From: an uncultured Alistipes sp.
GTDB taxonomy: Bacteria > Bacteroidota > Bacteroidia > Bacteroidales > Rikenellaceae
Length of the DNA: 5,770 nucleotides
Direction of reading: 5' to 3'
Assembly: GCA_910586375.1 (NCBI GenBank)
Contig: CAJUIE010000110.1
Coordinates: 1-5,770 of the forward strand
The translations under genes and the position numbers were made by a program. The notes under the pieces are model-generated. The model was not told where the DNA came from. It saw nothing but the letters and a program-made list of their open reading frames with translations, and did not search any database. Shown piece by piece: positions 4,111 to 5,770 of the stretch (positions are counted from its first letter, which is position 1; each line of letters begins with the position of its first letter).

Positions 4111-5463
4111 ATGGAAAAACTCAGAAAGATACTCCGCAACAAATGGGTAGGTTTCGCGCTTGCCGCGACGCTTTATACGCTCTGGTTCGTTGTCTGGACG
4201 GGCAACTTATGGATGCTGCTGGGCCTTCCGGTCTTGTTCGATCTTTACATTTCGCGTTTTTTTTATCGTTATGTCTGGTATCGCAACGGCGAGTGGTGCC
4301 GTCGCAGCAAGACTTATAAGACCGTTTATGAATGGGTCAATGCCGTGGTCTTCGCCACGGTTGTGGCTACGCTGGTGCATATCTTCATCTTCCAGATGTA
4401 CGTCATCCCCACTTCGTCGATGGAGAAGTCGCTCCTGGTGGGCGATTACCTTTATGTCAGCAAGGTGACTTATGGGCCCCAGATGCCCAATACGCCGTTA
4501 TCGTTTCCGTTCGTGCACCATACGATGCCCTTTTCGCAGAAGCGCAAGTCGTTTTCCGAGGCGATCAAACGACCTTATCACCGCCTGAAAGGACTGCGGC
4601 CGATCCGCCGCAACGACGTGGTTGTCTTCAACTTTCCGGCTGGCGATACGGTGCTTGTAGAGAATCAGGCGGCGACTTATTACGACGTGCTTCGCGGCTT
4701 CGAGGAGTCGTTCGGCCGGGAGGAGGGACGTCGGCGCCTGAATGCTCAGTATACGGTTATCAGCCGCCCCGTGGACAAGCGCGAGAATTATATCAAGCGT
4801 TGCGTTGCGCTTCCGGGCGACACGTTGGAGGTGCGTAACGGTCAGGTGCGGATCAACGGAGCCCCGCAGGAGCCGATCCCGGGCATTCAGTACCAGTATG
4901 TCGTGCAGACCTCCTCGCCGCTTACGCAGTATGCGCTTGATAATTTGGGTGTCACGGAGTATTCGGGTAATGGGGCGGCTTATTATATGTTCCTTACCGA
5001 CGAAGCGGCCGAGAAGCTGCGTGCTCTGGAGAATGTCGTGACGGTGCGTCGTTATATCTTCCCGCCCAATACCGACGTCTTCCCCCAGTGGGAGGCTCCA
5101 CGCTGGAGCCAGGATAATTACGGTCCGATCTGGGTTCCTCAGAAGGGCGTTACGGTGGCTCTCACTATCGAGAACCTGCCCCTTTATCGCCGGATTATCG
5201 AGGCTTATGAGGGTCATACGCTCCAGACCGAGGGCGATGTAATCCTCATCGACGGAGTTCCCGCCACGGACTACACCTTCGGAATGGATTATTATTGGAT
5301 GATGGGTGATAACCGCCATAATTCGGCCGATTCGCGTTTCTGGGGCTTTGTGCCCGAGGACCATATCGTGGGTAAGGCATCGTTCGTGTGGTTGTCGCTT
5401 GACGCCAACCGGAGGTTTCCGGCTTCGGTTCGCTGGAAGCGTCTCTTCAAAAAGGTACGGTAG
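4111..5463 (+). CDS. lepB: Signal peptidase I (peptidase S26)
   Basis: This membrane serine protease removes signal peptides from Sec- or Tat-exported proteins, with its catalytic domain on the periplasmic face. It has 450 residues, longer than E. coli LepB (324) as is usual in Bacteroidetes. Hydrophobic segments at about 12-50 (probably two passes) and 74-96 flank a basic loop (RFFYRYVWYRNGEW...K). Catalytic Ser103 lies in IPTSSMEKSLLVGDYL (99-114), just after the last membrane segment. RRNDVVVFNFP (166-176) is box C. The general-base Lys229 is in YIKRCVALPGD (227-237). Box E is MMGDNRHNSADSRFWGFVPE (397-416). A long insertion (about 250-385) separates the Lys box from box E. The ATG at 4111 gives a typical short basic N-terminus (MEKLRKILRNKW). 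No promoter was recognised in the 158-bp gap, so co-transcription with dapB is plausible; the next gene starts 2 nt after its stop. Confidence 0.96.
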   Translation: MEKLRKILRNKWVGFALAATLYTLWFVVWTGNLWMLLGLPVLFDLYISRFFYRYVWYRNGEWCRRSKTYKTVYEWVNAVVFATVVATLVHIFIFQMYVIPTSSMEKSLLVGDYLYVSKVTYGPQMPNTPLSFPFVHHTMPFSQKRKSFSEAIKRPYHRLKGLRPIRRNDVVVFNFPAGDTVLVENQAATYYDVLRGFEESFGREEGRRRLNAQYTVISRPVDKRENYIKRCVALPGDTLEVRNGQVRINGAPQEPIPGIQYQYVVQTSSPLTQYALDNLGVTEYSGNGAAYYMFLTDEAAEKLRALENVVTVRRYIFPPNTDVFPQWEAPRWSQDNYGPIWVPQKGVTVALTIENLPLYRRIIEAYEGHTLQTEGDVILIDGVPATDYTFGMDYYWMMGDNRHNSADSRFWGFVPEDHIVGKASFVWLSLDANRRFPASVRWKRLFKKVR

Positions 5464-5465
5464 GG

Positions 5466-5770
5466 GTGGCCGACGACAGCTTTCTGACCGTTGAGGCTCC
5501 TGCCGGGGTCGCCTCGCGGGAGCGCAGCAGCAAGTTTCTGGCTTATATTTTCCCGGTGCAAAGCGAGGAGCAGATCCGCGGGCACCTCGAATTATTGCGT
5601 AAACGTTATTTCGACGCTACGCACCATTGTTATGCCTGGCGCCTGGGAGCGCGGGGTGAGCGGTGGCGGGCCAACGACGACGGCGAGCCTTCGGGCACAG
5701 CGGGCAAGCCCATTCTGGGGCAGCTGCTCTCGGCCGGGATTACCGACTGCCTCGTGGTTGTGGTCCGTTA
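5466..5770 (+). CDS. YigZ/IMPACT (UPF0029) family protein, 3' partial
   Basis: The frame is cut by the window end after 101 codons. It begins with GTG at 5466, two bases after the lepB stop, which suggests translational coupling in one operon. The sequence fits the IMPACT N-terminal domain: SRERSSKFLAYIFPV (17-31), LRKRYFDATHHCYAWRLG (44-61), and the strongly conserved NDDGEPSGTAGKPILGQLL (70-88) followed by VVVVR, where the family normally continues into YFGG. The family's cellular role is poorly defined: eukaryotic IMPACT acts on the Gcn2 pathway, and bacterial YigZ function is unclear. GTG is preferred because it places the SKFLA motif at the usual distance from the N-terminus. No ATG lies nearby in this frame. 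Confidence 0.9.
   Translation, partial: MADDSFLTVEAPAGVASRERSSKFLAYIFPVQSEEQIRGHLELLRKRYFDATHHCYAWRLGARGERWRANDDGEPSGTAGKPILGQLLSAGITDCLVVVVR

Noticed and set aside
4498..5364. 288-codon minus-strand frame opposite lepB
   Set aside because: It is antisense to the lepB catalytic domain with no recognisable domain of its own.

Overview
The window looks like a Bacteroidetes chromosome, most likely of the Alistipes/Rikenellaceae type. The base composition is GC-rich. Three candidate promoters carry the Bacteroidetes -7 element TAnnTTTG (TATCTTTG or TATATTTG), there are no convincing Shine-Dalgarno sequences, and the housekeeping proteins read as Bacteroidetes versions. The genus is an inference; the phylum is well supported.

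Left part (1-1405): an accessory or scar region. A reading frame open at the left edge encodes the end of a phage XkdF-like head protease with a scaffold-like, coiled-coil tail. It runs without a stop into the C-terminal end of an Rhs/YD-repeat protein (NNPAYYIDPDGR) and its glycine-rich pre-toxin segment. It then ends in nonsense residues, because the DNA there is the opposite strand of another gene remnant. That remnant (minus strand, 971 to about 1110) encodes the last ~45 residues of a C-type-lectin/FISUMP-like surface protein ending RANGFPVRCMQE, the kind of tail also seen in targets of diversity-generating retroelements. About 390 bp without an intact gene follow: two imperfect ~62-bp direct repeats, a perfect 13-bp hairpin, a 14-bp tandem duplication and a C9T7 homopolymer junction.

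Middle and right part (1406-5770): ordinary core genes. prs (PRPP synthetase) and engB/ysxC (ribosome-assembly GTPase) lie on the minus strand, separated by a clean intrinsic terminator that abuts a separate prs promoter. engB is divergent from dapB (dihydrodipicolinate reductase, lysine/diaminopimelate pathway). dapB is followed on the plus strand by lepB (signal peptidase I) and, 2 nt after the lepB stop, by the start of a YigZ/IMPACT-family gene cut by the window end.

The core genes serve nucleotide precursor supply (prs), ribosome maturation (engB), cell-wall precursor synthesis (dapB) and protein export (lepB). I see no complete novel defence or mobile system. The most unusual part is the three-way junction of phage, Rhs and lectin-tail remnants at 1-1180.
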